Translations under genes and position numbers: made by a program
Source: Anaerobiospirillum sp. NML120449
GTDB lineage: Bacteria > Pseudomonadota > Gammaproteobacteria > Enterobacterales > Succinivibrionaceae
Length of the DNA: 64,000 nucleotides
Reading direction: 5' to 3'
Assembly (NCBI RefSeq): GCF_023051105.1
Contig: NZ_JALKIL010000001.1
Coordinates: 62,001-126,000 of the forward strand
Shown here: positions 46,268 to 56,278 of the stretch, one piece after another
Layout: every line of letters starts with the position of its first letter
Position numbering within the stretch: the stretch's first letter is position 1
The notes under the pieces: generated by a model
Told to the model about the DNA's origin: nothing
Database searches by the model: none
Seen by the model: only the letters and a program-made list of their open reading frames with translations

Positions 46268-49200
46268 ATGGTTGACAACCACGATAACAAAGATGAGAAG
46301 ACCGCAGCCTCACAGGCTGAAGGCGCCACCCCTGTGGAAACAGCAGATCAGGTGGAACTGGAGCAGACTGCCGGACAGGCATCCGGTGAAAGCACTGCTG
46401 CAGTATCGTCTGATGAGCAGGGCCCTGACGGAACTGAACCGTCAGCATGGGCTGATAATGCCGTCACGGAAACCTCACCTCATGTAAAGCTCGAAGACGA
46501 GCTGCGTCAGTCCTTTATTGACTACGCCATGAGCGTTATCGTTGACCGTGCTCTTCCAGACGTACGTGACGGTCTCAAGCCGGTACACCGCCGTGTACTC
46601 TTTGACATGTACGATCTGAAGATCTGGCATAACGGTCCGACCAAGAAGTCTGCCCGTGTGGTAGGTGACGTAATCGGTCGTTTCCACCCTCATGGTGATG
46701 CTGCCGTATATGAAACCATTGTGCGTATGGCCCAGTGGTTCTCCATGCGTGCACCTTTAATCTTCGGTCAGGGCAACTTTGGTAACCTCGACGGTGACGG
46801 CGCAGCCGCCATGCGTTATACCGAAGTGCGCATGACCAGGATTGCCGAGATGATGCTCCAGGACATCGACAAGGAGACGGTTAACACTTATCCAAACTAC
46901 GATGGCAATGAGCAGATTCCTGAGGTACTGCCTACCCGTTATCCAAACCTGCTGGTAAACGGCTCTGCCGGTATTGCCGTAGGTATGGCTACCAACATTC
47001 CGCCACACAATCTGGCTGAAGTTATCGACGGCACTCTGGCCATGCTGGAAAATCCGGACATTAGCCTTGATGAGCTCATGACTTACATTCCAGGTCCTGA
47101 TTTCCCAACCGGCGGTCTGATTCTGCGTTCTCCAGAAATCCGCCGTGCCTATGAAACCGGCCGTGGCCGCATCATTATCCGCTCCCGTACCCACTCTGAA
47201 ACTGACAAGCAGGGCCGTACCACCATTTACGTGGACGAGATTCCTTACATGGTCAATAAGAGCGCCATTGTCAAGGAAATTGCCGATCTGATCAGAGAAA
47301 AGAAGATTGAGGGCATTGCCGAGGTCAACGATCTGTCTGACAAGGACAATCAGGTGCGCATTGCCATCGATCTCAAGCGTGATGCCTACGAAGAGGCTGT
47401 GCTCAACAATCTCTTCCAGCACACCTCAATGCAGAGCTCCTTCTCCTGTAACGTCATTGCTCTGGTCAACAACAGACCTAAGCAGCTGTCCTTAATAGAG
47501 ATTTTAAAAGAGTTCCTCAAGTTCCGCCGTGAGGTGGTAACCCGCCGTACTGTTTATCTGCTCCGTCAGGACCGCCGCAAGGCTTTCCTTGATGAGGGTC
47601 TGATTGTGGCCAAGAGCAATATTCAGCGCATTATTGATCTGGTTACCAGTGCCGAGAACTCAGAGGATGCCCGTATCAAGCTCATGTCCGAGCAGTGGGA
47701 TGGCGCTCTGGTAAGCTCCATCATCGAGTATGACGAGCATGGCGTAAACATCTGTCTGCCTCTGGGTATTGAGCCAGGTACCGGCCTTGTTGATGGCAAG
47801 TACCATCTGTCTGACGCTCAGGCACGTGCCATTCTGGCTCTGCAGTTAAACCGTCTGACACACCTTGCTACTGAGGAAATCCAGAAGGATTACCAGGACC
47901 TCAAGGCCAACATCAGAAATTACCTTGAGATCCTCAACAGCACTGCCCGCATGAACAGCGTAATCCGCGAGGAGCTTCTCGAAGCCCGCAATACCTTCAA
48001 GGATTCGCGCCGCTCCAGCTTAATTGTGGTTGACGGCATGATTTCCAAGGCTGATCTCATTACCCGTAAGGCCGTACTCATTACCCTGTCACAGGAAGGC
48101 TATATCAAGCATCAGGATCTTTCCCTGTACGAGGCCTCCAGCCGTGGCACTATGGGCAAGGGAGCAGCCAAGCTCAAGGAAGAGGACTTTATCGTTACCT
48201 CTACCGTATGTAACAGCCATGACCGCATAATGTGCTTTACCAATATGGGCCGCTGCTTCATTACCAATGCTTATGACCTGCCAGCCTCCACAAACAAGAG
48301 CTGGCGTGGCCGTCCTATCCAGAATCTCTTCGATCTGGATGAGGGCGAGTCCGTACGCCGCATTCTGCCTTTGAGCGAAGAGCAGCTGCAAAAGCTCAAT
48401 GAGGACAATGGCACTGAGAGCGCCTATATTGTCTTTGCCACTGCCATGGGCGGTGTCAAGCGTCTGGCCTTAAGCCAGTTCAGGAGCCACCTCAAGCGCT
48501 GCAACTCTTCAGGCATCAAGTCCATAAGCCTCGAAGAGGGTGATGAGCTCGTAGCTGTTGAGCTTACTCATGGTGAAGACGACATTATGCTCTTTGCCAC
48601 CAATGGCCGCATGATGCGTTTCTGTGAGTATGTGGAGCTCAACAAGGGCGATGGAGCTGACGGTGCTGGTGATGGAGCTGACAGCGCCGCTGAGGCTGCT
48701 GCCGAGGCTGCCGACAATGCCGCTGCCGAGGGTGATGATGACGATGAGACCATTTCAGAGTCTGATCGCATTGCCCGTGAGCTCGAGGGTATCCGCCGCT
48801 ATATTGGCGTTCGCAAGTCCGGCAACGGTGGCATCCGTCCTCGTGGCCGTACTGCAGGTACCACCCGTGGTATCAGACTGATGAAGGGTGCCCGCCTAGC
48901 TGCCATGATTGTGGTTCCAGCTGAACATCTTGAGGATGAAAAGCTCAACTACATCGTCATTACCGAAAGCGGTGTGGGCAAGCGTGGCCGTCTGATCTCC
49001 ATGCCGGGCAAGGTACGCCGTGGCGGTATGGGTAACTTTGCCTGCTCCGCAGCAGCCCGCTCCGAGCGCGTTGTTGGTGTAATCAGCGCCCATGAGGACA
49101 GCGATTACCTGGTATTCTCCAACAATGGCAGCGTACTGCGCTCCCGCGTCTCCGATCTCACCGTTCGCAGCCGTGGTGCCGGTTACTTAAGACTCAAGCG

Positions 49201-49495
49201 TACTGCCGAGGGCGAGCTCATTGTGGGTCTGCAGGAGATCTGCCCTGAGGTAGTAGCCGCCATTAACGAGTCAGCCGAGGCCCGTGCCGCTGAAAAGCGC
49301 CGTGCGGATGAGGCCGCCGAGGGCGTTATCTCCGGCTCTGATGATATTATGACCAATGACATTGACGGCGCCACCATGGACAGCAGCATTCTGGATAACG
49401 GCCACGAAAGCGGCCCAGGCGATGACAATGGCAGTCTCGACATGGACCTGCCAGAGGGCGAGCCATCCCCTGGTGATAACAACGACGATATCTGA
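46268..49495 (+). CDS. gyrA: DNA gyrase subunit A with extension, insertion and altered QRDR
   Basis: 1075 residues; E. coli GyrA has 875. GyrA makes the double-strand break in the type II topoisomerase that introduces negative supercoils. Residues 1-62 are an acidic extension, then [20 protein letters not shown] and [14 protein letters not shown]. The catalytic tyrosine is Tyr184 (MRYTEV). In the quinolone region [11 protein letters not shown], Ala145 replaces E. coli Ser83 and Glu149 replaces Asp87. In the C-terminal pinwheel the GyrA-box position reads SSRGTMG instead of QRRGGKG. Residues about 792-860 are an Ala/Asp-rich insertion between blades, and the tail is acidic. The start has GTAAGGTAAC upstream. 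It is GyrA rather than ParC because the full C-terminal domain and neighbour serC match gyrA loci. A terminator follows. Confidence 0.93.
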   Translation: MVDNHDNKDEKTAASQAEGATPVETADQVELEQTAGQASGESTAAVSSDEQGPDGTEPSAWADNAVTETSPHVKLEDELRQSFIDYAMSVIVDRALPDVRDGLKPVHRRVLFDMYDLKIWHNGPTKKSARVVGDVIGRFHPHGDAAVYETIVRMAQWFSMRAPLIFGQGNFGNLDGDGAAAMRYTEVRMTRIAEMMLQDIDKETVNTYPNYDGNEQIPEVLPTRYPNLLVNGSAGIAVGMATNIPPHNLAEVIDGTLAMLENPDISLDELMTYIPGPDFPTGGLILRSPEIRRAYETGRGRIIIRSRTHSETDKQGRTTIYVDEIPYMVNKSAIVKEIADLIREKKIEGIAEVNDLSDKDNQVRIAIDLKRDAYEEAVLNNLFQHTSMQSSFSCNVIALVNNRPKQLSLIEILKEFLKFRREVVTRRTVYLLRQDRRKAFLDEGLIVAKSNIQRIIDLVTSAENSEDARIKLMSEQWDGALVSSIIEYDEHGVNICLPLGIEPGTGLVDGKYHLSDAQARAILALQLNRLTHLATEEIQKDYQDLKANIRNYLEILNSTARMNSVIREELLEARNTFKDSRRSSLIVVDGMISKADLITRKAVLITLSQEGYIKHQDLSLYEASSRGTMGKGAAKLKEEDFIVTSTVCNSHDRIMCFTNMGRCFITNAYDLPASTNKSWRGRPIQNLFDLDEGESVRRILPLSEEQLQKLNEDNGTESAYIVFATAMGGVKRLALSQFRSHLKRCNSSGIKSISLEEGDELVAVELTHGEDDIMLFATNGRMMRFCEYVELNKGDGADGAGDGADSAAEAAAEAADNAAAEGDDDDETISESDRIARELEGIRRYIGVRKSGNGGIRPRGRTAGTTRGIRLMKGARLAAMIVVPAEHLEDEKLNYIVITESGVGKRGRLISMPGKVRRGGMGNFACSAAARSERVVGVISAHEDSDYLVFSNNGSVLRSRVSDLTVRSRGAGYLRLKRTAEGELIVGLQEICPEVVAAINESAEARAAEKRRADEAAEGVISGSDDIMTNDIDGATMDSSILDNGHESGPGDDNGSLDMDLPEGEPSPGDNNDDI

Positions 49496-49931
49496 TAATC
49501 GCTGAGTGCTGACCCGACAGTGCAGACTGAGCATCAGGCTGCAGGCCCTGGCCTGTGGCTGCAGCCCAGGTACCCGGCTGTCCAGCCAGTGACTAAATGC
49601 CCGCAGGAGCTCTTTAATACCGAGCCCTGCGGGCTTTTTACTTGCACCGGAGCCAGGGCCGGCGCTGCCGCGCCGCACAGCCTGCAGCGCGTGGCCAGGC
49701 TGGCGAGCGTGGTCCGCGTGACTGCAGTGCGGCTTGCCTTTTGGTGGTGCGTTTTTGGGGGCCGGGGCGTTAAAAGCAGGCTCAAAGGGCTGCTTTTCAG
49801 GGAATTTGCACATATATGGTGCCCACAGACCCGGCTTTGCATATAATTGTGGCAGGGCGGCAGTGACAGCGTGTTTGCGCTATTATGTTTCACCCAAACT
49901 TAAGTCTTTTTTCTGTTGAGGTATAGAGTTC
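49496..49931. other. Gap between gyrA and serC
   Basis: Holds the gyrA terminator and a TATAATTGTGG -10-like box at 49842-49847, about 90 bases before serC. No gene is seen. Confidence 0.55.
49599..49640 (+). terminator. Terminator of gyrA
   Basis: Arms GCCCGCAGG and CCTGCGGGC, 18-base loop, run of five T. Confidence 0.88.
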
Positions 49932-51020
49932 ATGAGAGCATGGAATTACAGCGCTGGTCCCAGCATGATCCCACAGGAGGTTATGAGCAAGGCTCAGGCT
50001 GAGTTCTGCGATTTTGAAGGTCTGGGTCTGGGCATTGTTGAAATGTCTCACCGCTCTGCCGAATACATCAAGGTGGCTCAGGAAGCTGAGGCTCTGCTGC
50101 GCAGAGTCATGAATATTCCTGACAATTATGCTGTTCTTTTTGAGCAGGGTGGTGGTCGTGGCCAGTTTGCTGCCGTGCCGCTGAACATTCTGCCTGAAGA
50201 CGGCTTTGCCGATTACTTCGTTACCGGCCACTGGTCCCGCAGTGCCTTCAAGGAGTGTTCCGAGCGCTATGGTGATGCCCGCCTGCATGAGTGCGTCTTT
50301 ACCAACAGCGATGGCTACTACGAAGTAGACATGTCAAAGATGAAGGTCACCCCTGGTGCTGCCTATGCCTATCTGTGCATCAATGAGACCGTAAACGGTA
50401 TTGAGCTCTTTGAGATGCCTGAAACCGGTGACACTCCTCTGATTGTTGATATCTCCTCCAATGTACTGACCCGTCCTATGGACGTCAGCCGTTTTGGTGC
50501 TCTGATTTTCGGTGCTCAGAAGAACATTGCTCCAGCCGGTCTTACCATTTCCATCGTGCGCCGTGACCTTATTGGCAAGGCCCGCAAGTACTGCCCGTCC
50601 ATCTTTGACTGGGCTGTGCTGGACAAGTACGAGAGCATGTACAACACTCCAAACTCCTTTGCCTGGTATATGGCCGGTCTGGCTTTCAAGTGGATTGAGC
50701 AGCTGGGCGGAACTGAGGAGCTGGAGCGCCGTAATATTGCCAAGAGCTCCATGCTCTATGACTATATCGACAGCACTGACTTCTATCGCTGTCAGGTAGC
50801 CTCAAAGGATCGTTCCCGCGTTAACTGCGTATTTAATCTCGTGAACGAAGACTTAAACCAGGAGTTCCTTGCTGAGTCAAAGAAGCTCAACATGATTGGC
50901 CTCAAGGGTCACAAGGTTCTGGGCGGCATGCGCGCCAGCCTCTACAACGCCATGCCTGTAGAGGGTGCCGAAGTGCTGGTTGCCTTCATGAAGGACTTCG
51001 CTGCCCGCCACGGCAAATAA
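49932..51020 (+). CDS. serC: Phosphoserine aminotransferase
   Basis: 362 residues, standard length. A PLP enzyme converting 3-phosphohydroxypyruvate to phosphoserine in serine synthesis, and acting in pyridoxal phosphate synthesis. The start RAWNYSAGPSMIPQEVMSKA is diagnostic. The PLP lysine is Lys197 in FGAQKNIAPAGLTI; other conserved pieces are FEQGGGRGQFAAVPLN and VDISSNVLTRPMDVSRFG. The ATG is preceded by GTTGAGGTATAGAGTTC. It follows gyrA as in many gammaproteobacteria but is separated from it by a terminator, so it has its own promoter. The usual downstream aroA is missing. Confidence 0.97.
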   Translation: MRAWNYSAGPSMIPQEVMSKAQAEFCDFEGLGLGIVEMSHRSAEYIKVAQEAEALLRRVMNIPDNYAVLFEQGGGRGQFAAVPLNILPEDGFADYFVTGHWSRSAFKECSERYGDARLHECVFTNSDGYYEVDMSKMKVTPGAAYAYLCINETVNGIELFEMPETGDTPLIVDISSNVLTRPMDVSRFGALIFGAQKNIAPAGLTISIVRRDLIGKARKYCPSIFDWAVLDKYESMYNTPNSFAWYMAGLAFKWIEQLGGTEELERRNIAKSSMLYDYIDSTDFYRCQVASKDRSRVNCVFNLVNEDLNQEFLAESKKLNMIGLKGHKVLGGMRASLYNAMPVEGAEVLVAFMKDFAARHGK

Positions 51021-51140
51021 CAGCTGCACGCCCATCCCCATCCCCTGAGCACGTGACAATGCCGTGCGCATCGGGCAGGGCGGACTCCAGGGATAATGAG
51101 CTGGTCTGCCACAGGCAGCGCAGCCCTGAGCCCATAATGC

Positions 51141-51178
51141 AGAGCCTGATCTCAAGTTAGATCAGGCTCTGCTGTTTA
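51141..51178 (+). terminator. Terminator of serC
   Basis: Perfect 12-bp arms AGAGCCTGATCT and AGATCAGGCTCT, loop CAAGTT, followed by GCTGTTT. Confidence 0.85.
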
Positions 51179-51856
51179 ATGCGCCTTACTTGCAGCTGCC
51201 GCCGCCAGCCCCGCCGCCGCCGCCGTTGCTGCCTCCGCAGCTGTCGTCGGCCGACCTGTATCCGCTGGCTTTCACGCAGGCGGGTACAGCCTGGCTCAAA
51301 GTCCATACCATCCCGGCATGGACCACAGGACGGCAGCTCTGTCAGCACCGTAGTGGCCATCAGGAGCAGCCTGTCAGGTCGACATTCATGAAAAAGTGAG
51401 CTTATGGGAAAAAAATCGTGCCAGAGGGGTGGGGAACCCGCTTTGTTGCGCAAATTTGGCAAAAAAGCAGGATCATGAATGTTGCATGATCACAAATTTT
51501 AGTGCATGTGCGCTCCGGGCAAAGCGCGCCCGTATAAAGCTTGCTACAATGACAATGCATCAGTAAAACTGCCCTTGCAGGGGCTGTCAGCCTCAAAGGA
51601 GGGCCTGCAGCTAAGACAGGGCAGCACAGGTGGCGCAGGCTGACCGGCTCTAAAGAGCCATAGTTGCCATGGCAGTACATCTCCAAGGGCGCTTGCAGTT
51701 ACCATGAGCGTGCTGAGCCGGCTTTCACTTTGGCATTCAGGGCATCAGCTTTCAGGGCAAACCCTGGCTTTTATCAGGCCCTGTGCTCTTGCAGGATTAG
51801 CAAGCTGCCCTGCAATCATTTAGGAGCTGCAGCAGCTGTCAGCTGCAGGAACTGCG

Positions 51857-51935
51857 TTAGCTGAATTAGCAGCAGGAAGTGCTTAGCTGAATTAGCAGCA
51901 GGAACTGCAGGAACTGCGTTAGCAGCAGGAAGTGC
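51857..51935. repeat. 26-bp tandem repeat, 2 copies plus a partial
   Basis: Copies at 51857-51882 and 51883-51908 (core TTAGCTGAATTAGCAGCAGG), followed by a partial unit ending at 51935. One frame reads Leu/Ala/Gly repeats but is broken by stops. Confidence 0.85.
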
Positions 51936-52156
51936 AGTAACGGCCGGCGCAGCAGGCCGGGCATAAGATGATTGCCCTAAGTCAGGGCAGAGGGCTTAGT
52001 GAGCACGGCTGTGCTCTGGCCACCTGGGAAAGAGGCGGTGGGGCTTACCGTTGCACACCGCAGATTGGGCAGTATGCCTGATCTTTTGAGAACAAGGAAA
52101 ATTGAGGCGCCTGCTGTCGGTCAGCGGCGTTGGGTTAATGGCAATAGGGGTGAATC

Positions 52157-55100
52157 ATGAGCATTGAGAACATTAATACCTCCCTGGACAACAAGCCTGG
52201 TGGGACTGCTCACGACTGTAAGCCAGGCAGCCTGAAACCTGACGCGACCGTGGCTGCTGCAGCCTCCAGCCTTAATGTTGAAGCTGTGCGCTCCCCGGCT
52301 CAGTCCGCCGGTGTGTTACCGGCTGCTACAGGTGCAGCAGGCTCTGCAGCAGCGTCCGGCAGTGCCGGCTCTGAGGCAGCTGCAGGCAGCTGCGCGGCCG
52401 CAGGCGTGGCCGTGGCTGATACTGCAGGCGGACATGTGGTTTCTGGCTGGGCTGCCCGTAGAGCAGGCCTCGTGGAGTACAGCATTATTCACGGTGAGCG
52501 CAGCATGCACGGTGCCGTGCTTACCGGTATTGAGGCTGCCAAGGCTGCTCATGAGGCAGCTGTATCCGGTGCCATTGATCGTCGCTGCATGCGTGGGCGT
52601 CTGTCCAACTGTGGTGACTGCCCTAATGACATTGATCCGCACGACTGCCAAAACAGTCCTTTTTATGTGGGATCAGGCAGCCAGTGTGGCGGAAACTGTG
52701 ACTGCACCTTAAATCATGGTGCCAGTCCGGGAGAGAGCTTCTATGGACGTGCTGCCCGCGCAGGTGAGGCTCAGTACATTGATCCCAATGGTGATTATTA
52801 CAAGCCATGGCTGCAAAGCTATCCTGAGGGCGTGCCTGAGTTTGTAAATACCCACGAATTTGAAAGTCTGGTGGAGCTCTTTGAGTCATCGGTTGCAAAG
52901 TACCGTGATCACTGTGCTTTCATCAATATGGACTCTGAGCTGACCTATGGTCAGGTCGATGAGCTCTCCGACAGCTTTGCTGCCTTCCTGCAGGTTGAAC
53001 TGGGCCTTAAGCAGGGCGAGAAAATTGCCATCATGATGCCTAATCTGATGCAGTTTCCTGTCGCCTTTTTCGGTGCTCTCAAGGCCGGTTTAACCGTAAT
53101 CAATATCAATCCTCTCTACACTCCCCGTGAGCTGAGAAACCAGCTGGAAAACTCCGACGCCACAGCCATTGTGGTCATTGCCAACTATGCCGATGGCCTT
53201 GCCTCCATTGTTCATGAGACCCTGGTAAAGCATGTCATCATCACTGAGGTTGGTGATGCCTTTAATAACTGGCTGGGACTCAAGCGTCTTATCATCAATA
53301 CTGCCGTCAAACTCAAGGGCATGGTACCGGCCATTGACCGCTCAAAGTTTGGCACCTGTCATGACTTTACTGATGCGCTTAAGCGCGGCGCAGCTGTGCG
53401 TGAGCGTTTTGTGGCCCCAGAGATTAAGTATGACGATATTGCCCTGCTGCAGTACACTGGCGGTACCACAGGACGCTCCAAGGGAGCCATGCTGTCTCAT
53501 GGCAATATCCTGGCTAATATCGCTCAGGCATATGGCATGTACGGTCAGGTACTCAAAAAGGGTGAGGAGACCATTCTTACCGTCATCCCTCTGTACCATA
53601 TATTTGCTCTGACCGTTAATCTGGTCCTTTTTACATATCTGGGCGCGCGCAATCTGCTCATTACTGATCCGCGCAATATTAAGTCCTTTGCCCGTGACCT
53701 GCACCGTCATCCGGAAATTACCGCCATGACGGGTGTAAACACACTGTTCAATATGCTCATCAACCACGATGAGTTTCAGGAGCTCAAGTGGGAAAATCTG
53801 CATCTGGTAGTAGGAGGTGGTGCCGCCTTACAGTCCGGTGTAGAGCAGCGTTTCTTTGAAAAGACAGGCTTTCATATTCTTGAGGGCTACGGCCTTACCG
53901 AGTGCTCTCCTCTGTGCTCGGTATGTCCTTTTGATGTGGACCATTACACTGGCTCTATCGGTCTGGTTGTGCCTTCTACCATTGCCCGTATTGTGGACAG
54001 TGAGGGCCGTGAAATCCGTGATATGGAGCAGGAGGGTGAGCTTGAAATCAAGGGCCCTCAGGTCATGCACGGCTATTACAAGTCAGAGCGTCACAATGAC
54101 TTTATCTTTGATGACGGTTTTGTGCGTACCGGTGATATTGCCAAGTGGATGGAAGGCGGCTATATCAAGCTTATCGACCGTCTTAAGGACATGATCCTGG
54201 TATCAGGCTTTAATGTTTTCCCTAACGAAATTGAAGACGTGGTCAGCCGCTTTAACCGTGTTCTGGAGTGCGCTGTTATTGGCATTCCAAGCGATAACAC
54301 AGGCGAGGCCGTCAAGCTCTTTGTGGTACGCAAGGATCAGGCTCTTACAGCCCAGGAAGTAAAACAGTACTGTCGTGCCTATCTCACCCCTTACAAGGTG
54401 CCGCGCATTATCCAGTTTGTTGATTCTCTGCCTAAATCGTCTCTGGGCAAGGTCTTAAGACGCAGCCTCAGAGACATGGAAGGTAAGGATCCTAAGACAG
54501 CCGAAGAGCAGATACTCATTCTCAAGGCTCAGCAGGAGGCTGAAGCTGCCGCTGCCGCCGCCGCAAAAGCTGCCGCTCACGACAGTGCCCACCAGGGCTC
54601 TGCCGCTGGCGAGCGCAGCAACGTTGACAGCCGCAGGGCCTGGCGCAAGGCAAGCTATGCCTCCGGCCCTCTTGGCGGACCTCAAGCCGATCAGGGCATG
54701 GTCCATGGAGTTGACAACAGGGGCAGCACTGTACTAAATGCCTTTATGAGTGCCCTGGGGCGCCAGCAGGCCCCTGGCACCACCTCCATTGACAATGAGC
54801 ACCATCTGTTTAAAAACTCCATGTCCGCTCATTCCGGTATCAGACATAAGAGTGTACCTGGCAGCACTGTGGCTCACCTTAAACTGACCGCATCGGCAGA
54901 TGGCCGCACCTATGCTCCTCAGGCAAGCCTGAGCCCTGAGCAGCAAAGCCGCCTTGAGCAGGCTCTGCATGGCCGTGTCACCATGCATGTCGACAGCGCC
55001 GCTGCTCCGGCCGCGCCAGCTGCCGCTCAGCCATCCTCCGGCACTGGCTATACTTCAGGCTCTGATCATGCCGCCAGCACCGCACCGGCTGCCTCAGTGG

Positions 55101-55402
55101 CAGCCGAGGCTGCGCCGGCTGCAGCCCATGCCGCAGCTGCTGCCGCCTCCTATGAGGGGGCATCAGGCGCCGGCTCCCTGCCTAAGACAGCCGGTGCTCT
55201 TGCTCTGGAGCGGTTGCTGTCCTCACATGGCGATACCATGGGCGCCGCCATCGAGACGCCAAATATCCATCGTCATCAGGAACACCTGGCCCGCGTCGAT
55301 GCTGCCCACGCGGCCCTGCACGGCGCTGCCGCACATAAAGCCGCCGCCACCGCTCCGTCACCGGCACCGGCTCCGGCAGAATCAGCCTCAAAAGCTGACT
55401 GA
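52157..55402 (+). CDS. fadD: FadD-like long-chain acyl-CoA ligase with Cys-rich N- and Ala-rich C-extensions
   Basis: 1081 residues; E. coli FadD has 561. The core, about 214-776, follows FadD closely: YKPWLQSYPEGVPEFV at its start, the AMP-binding P-loop YTGGTTGRSKGAMLSHGN at about 432-449, GYGLTECSPL, the FACS-type segment DRLKDMILVSGFNVFPNEIE, and LPKSSLGKVLRRSLRD. It activates fatty acids to acyl-CoA via acyl-AMP. Residues 1-140 are Ala/Gly/Ser-rich. Residues about 141-185 contain eight cysteines (RRCMRGRLSNCGDCPNDIDP, DCQNSP, QCGGNCDC), which could bind a metal. Residues 777-1081 are an Ala-rich, probably disordered tail. The ATG at 52157 is preceded by AATAGGGGTGAATC. It stands alone, with its own terminator. 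FadD identity is firm; the role of the extensions is unknown. Confidence 0.92.
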   Translation: MSIENINTSLDNKPGGTAHDCKPGSLKPDATVAAAASSLNVEAVRSPAQSAGVLPAATGAAGSAAASGSAGSEAAAGSCAAAGVAVADTAGGHVVSGWAARRAGLVEYSIIHGERSMHGAVLTGIEAAKAAHEAAVSGAIDRRCMRGRLSNCGDCPNDIDPHDCQNSPFYVGSGSQCGGNCDCTLNHGASPGESFYGRAARAGEAQYIDPNGDYYKPWLQSYPEGVPEFVNTHEFESLVELFESSVAKYRDHCAFINMDSELTYGQVDELSDSFAAFLQVELGLKQGEKIAIMMPNLMQFPVAFFGALKAGLTVININPLYTPRELRNQLENSDATAIVVIANYADGLASIVHETLVKHVIITEVGDAFNNWLGLKRLIINTAVKLKGMVPAIDRSKFGTCHDFTDALKRGAAVRERFVAPEIKYDDIALLQYTGGTTGRSKGAMLSHGNILANIAQAYGMYGQVLKKGEETILTVIPLYHIFALTVNLVLFTYLGARNLLITDPRNIKSFARDLHRHPEITAMTGVNTLFNMLINHDEFQELKWENLHLVVGGGAALQSGVEQRFFEKTGFHILEGYGLTECSPLCSVCPFDVDHYTGSIGLVVPSTIARIVDSEGREIRDMEQEGELEIKGPQVMHGYYKSERHNDFIFDDGFVRTGDIAKWMEGGYIKLIDRLKDMILVSGFNVFPNEIEDVVSRFNRVLECAVIGIPSDNTGEAVKLFVVRKDQALTAQEVKQYCRAYLTPYKVPRIIQFVDSLPKSSLGKVLRRSLRDMEGKDPKTAEEQILILKAQQEAEAAAAAAAKAAAHDSAHQGSAAGERSNVDSRRAWRKASYASGPLGGPQADQGMVHGVDNRGSTVLNAFMSALGRQQAPGTTSIDNEHHLFKNSMSAHSGIRHKSVPGSTVAHLKLTASADGRTYAPQASLSPEQQSRLEQALHGRVTMHVDSAAAPAAPAAAQPSSGTGYTSGSDHAASTAPAASVAAEAAPAAAHAAAAAASYEGASGAGSLPKTAGALALERLLSSHGDTMGAAIETPNIHRHQEHLARVDAAHAALHGAAAHKAAATAPSPAPAPAESASKAD

Positions 55403-56278
55403 GCAGCCGGCCCATAAAGGCAAAATATCTGTTGTAAAAAAGGCCCCTGAACCGCAAGGTCCAGGGGCCTTTTTTCATGCAGCAATACCACCTGTCGTTT
55501 TTGTCTCTCGCTCCGGGCTCTGCCAGCAAATTATGAGCAAATGACGGTTAGGGTCAGGTAAAAAAATATTTGAATGCAGATCACGTTTTGAGCAGGTGGC
55601 TGGAAGGGAGACAAAATGGGCTTTAAGCGGGGGATGGCTTGAATTTATGTATGACCTGAAGCTGTGTGTGCGCACATGGTCCTGTTGTATGGTGCTGTTT
55701 TATTTTTCCTGTATAAATCAGATTTTCTTAGTTAATGAGTATAAATGTGACTTTTGTATTCATGGAAAAAGCAGGGCCTGGCATGGTCCAACATGGTGTA
55801 TCTAGCGAGCGCGTCAGTATTGTGGGAAGCTGGGGAGCCAGGGGATCAGGCTATGACAAAAATCATAAATCAGCAAAATTGCTTAATGATAGATTTTCCG
55901 TCACTTAATTGAGCATAGCTCCTAAGGTGCCCGGGCATAAAGACTCAGGGACTAAGGACTGTGCTTAAGAGAGGAAGGTGGCACGGCAGGACAGCTGCCT
56001 TATGCAGAACACAGCACTGGCTGTTGCTTCAGGCAGTTCAGTCATTCGGTCAGTATTGATGCGGTCGTCAGCTGGTCAGCTGGTCAGACGTCACTCAGCA
56101 AGACTGGCGGGCTTACAGCTGACAGGATGACAGTCAGCCTGGCAGGCAGGCATTCAAACTGGCAGGCCAGCAAGCTTGCCGGCTGGCAGGCAGACTGCTG
56201 ATTGATGGAAACCAGGAACAGGCTGGAGTATCAGTTCCTGCAGGTTGTGCCCTTAAATCCTTGTCTATGGAGTCAATT
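55403..56278. other. Gap between fadD and the transporter gene
   Basis: Starts with the fadD terminator. The middle (55540-55900) is relatively AT-rich; the last 200 bases are made of CAGCTGG/GGCAGGC words with local repeats (56060-56190). No gene is supported. Confidence 0.5.
55436..55476 (+). terminator. Terminator of fadD; core repeated at 57901
   Basis: Arms AAGGCCCCTG and CAGGGGCCTT around AACCGCAAGGTC, flanked by A- and T-runs. The 32-base core 55440-55471 is identical to 57901-57932. Confidence 0.9.

Larger units (their letters stand above)
51021..52156. other. Gap between serC and the acyl-CoA ligase gene
   Basis: About 1.1 kb with the serC terminator, a Pro/Ala-coding-like GC-rich stretch near 51190-51240, a TACAAT box near 51545, and a 26-bp tandem repeat at 51857-51935. 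No gene is supported. Confidence 0.5.

Noticed and set aside
46268..49495. ParC (topoisomerase IV) instead of GyrA, because of the missing GyrA-box
   Set aside because: The full C-terminal pinwheel, the QRDR context and the neighbour serC all fit gyrA.
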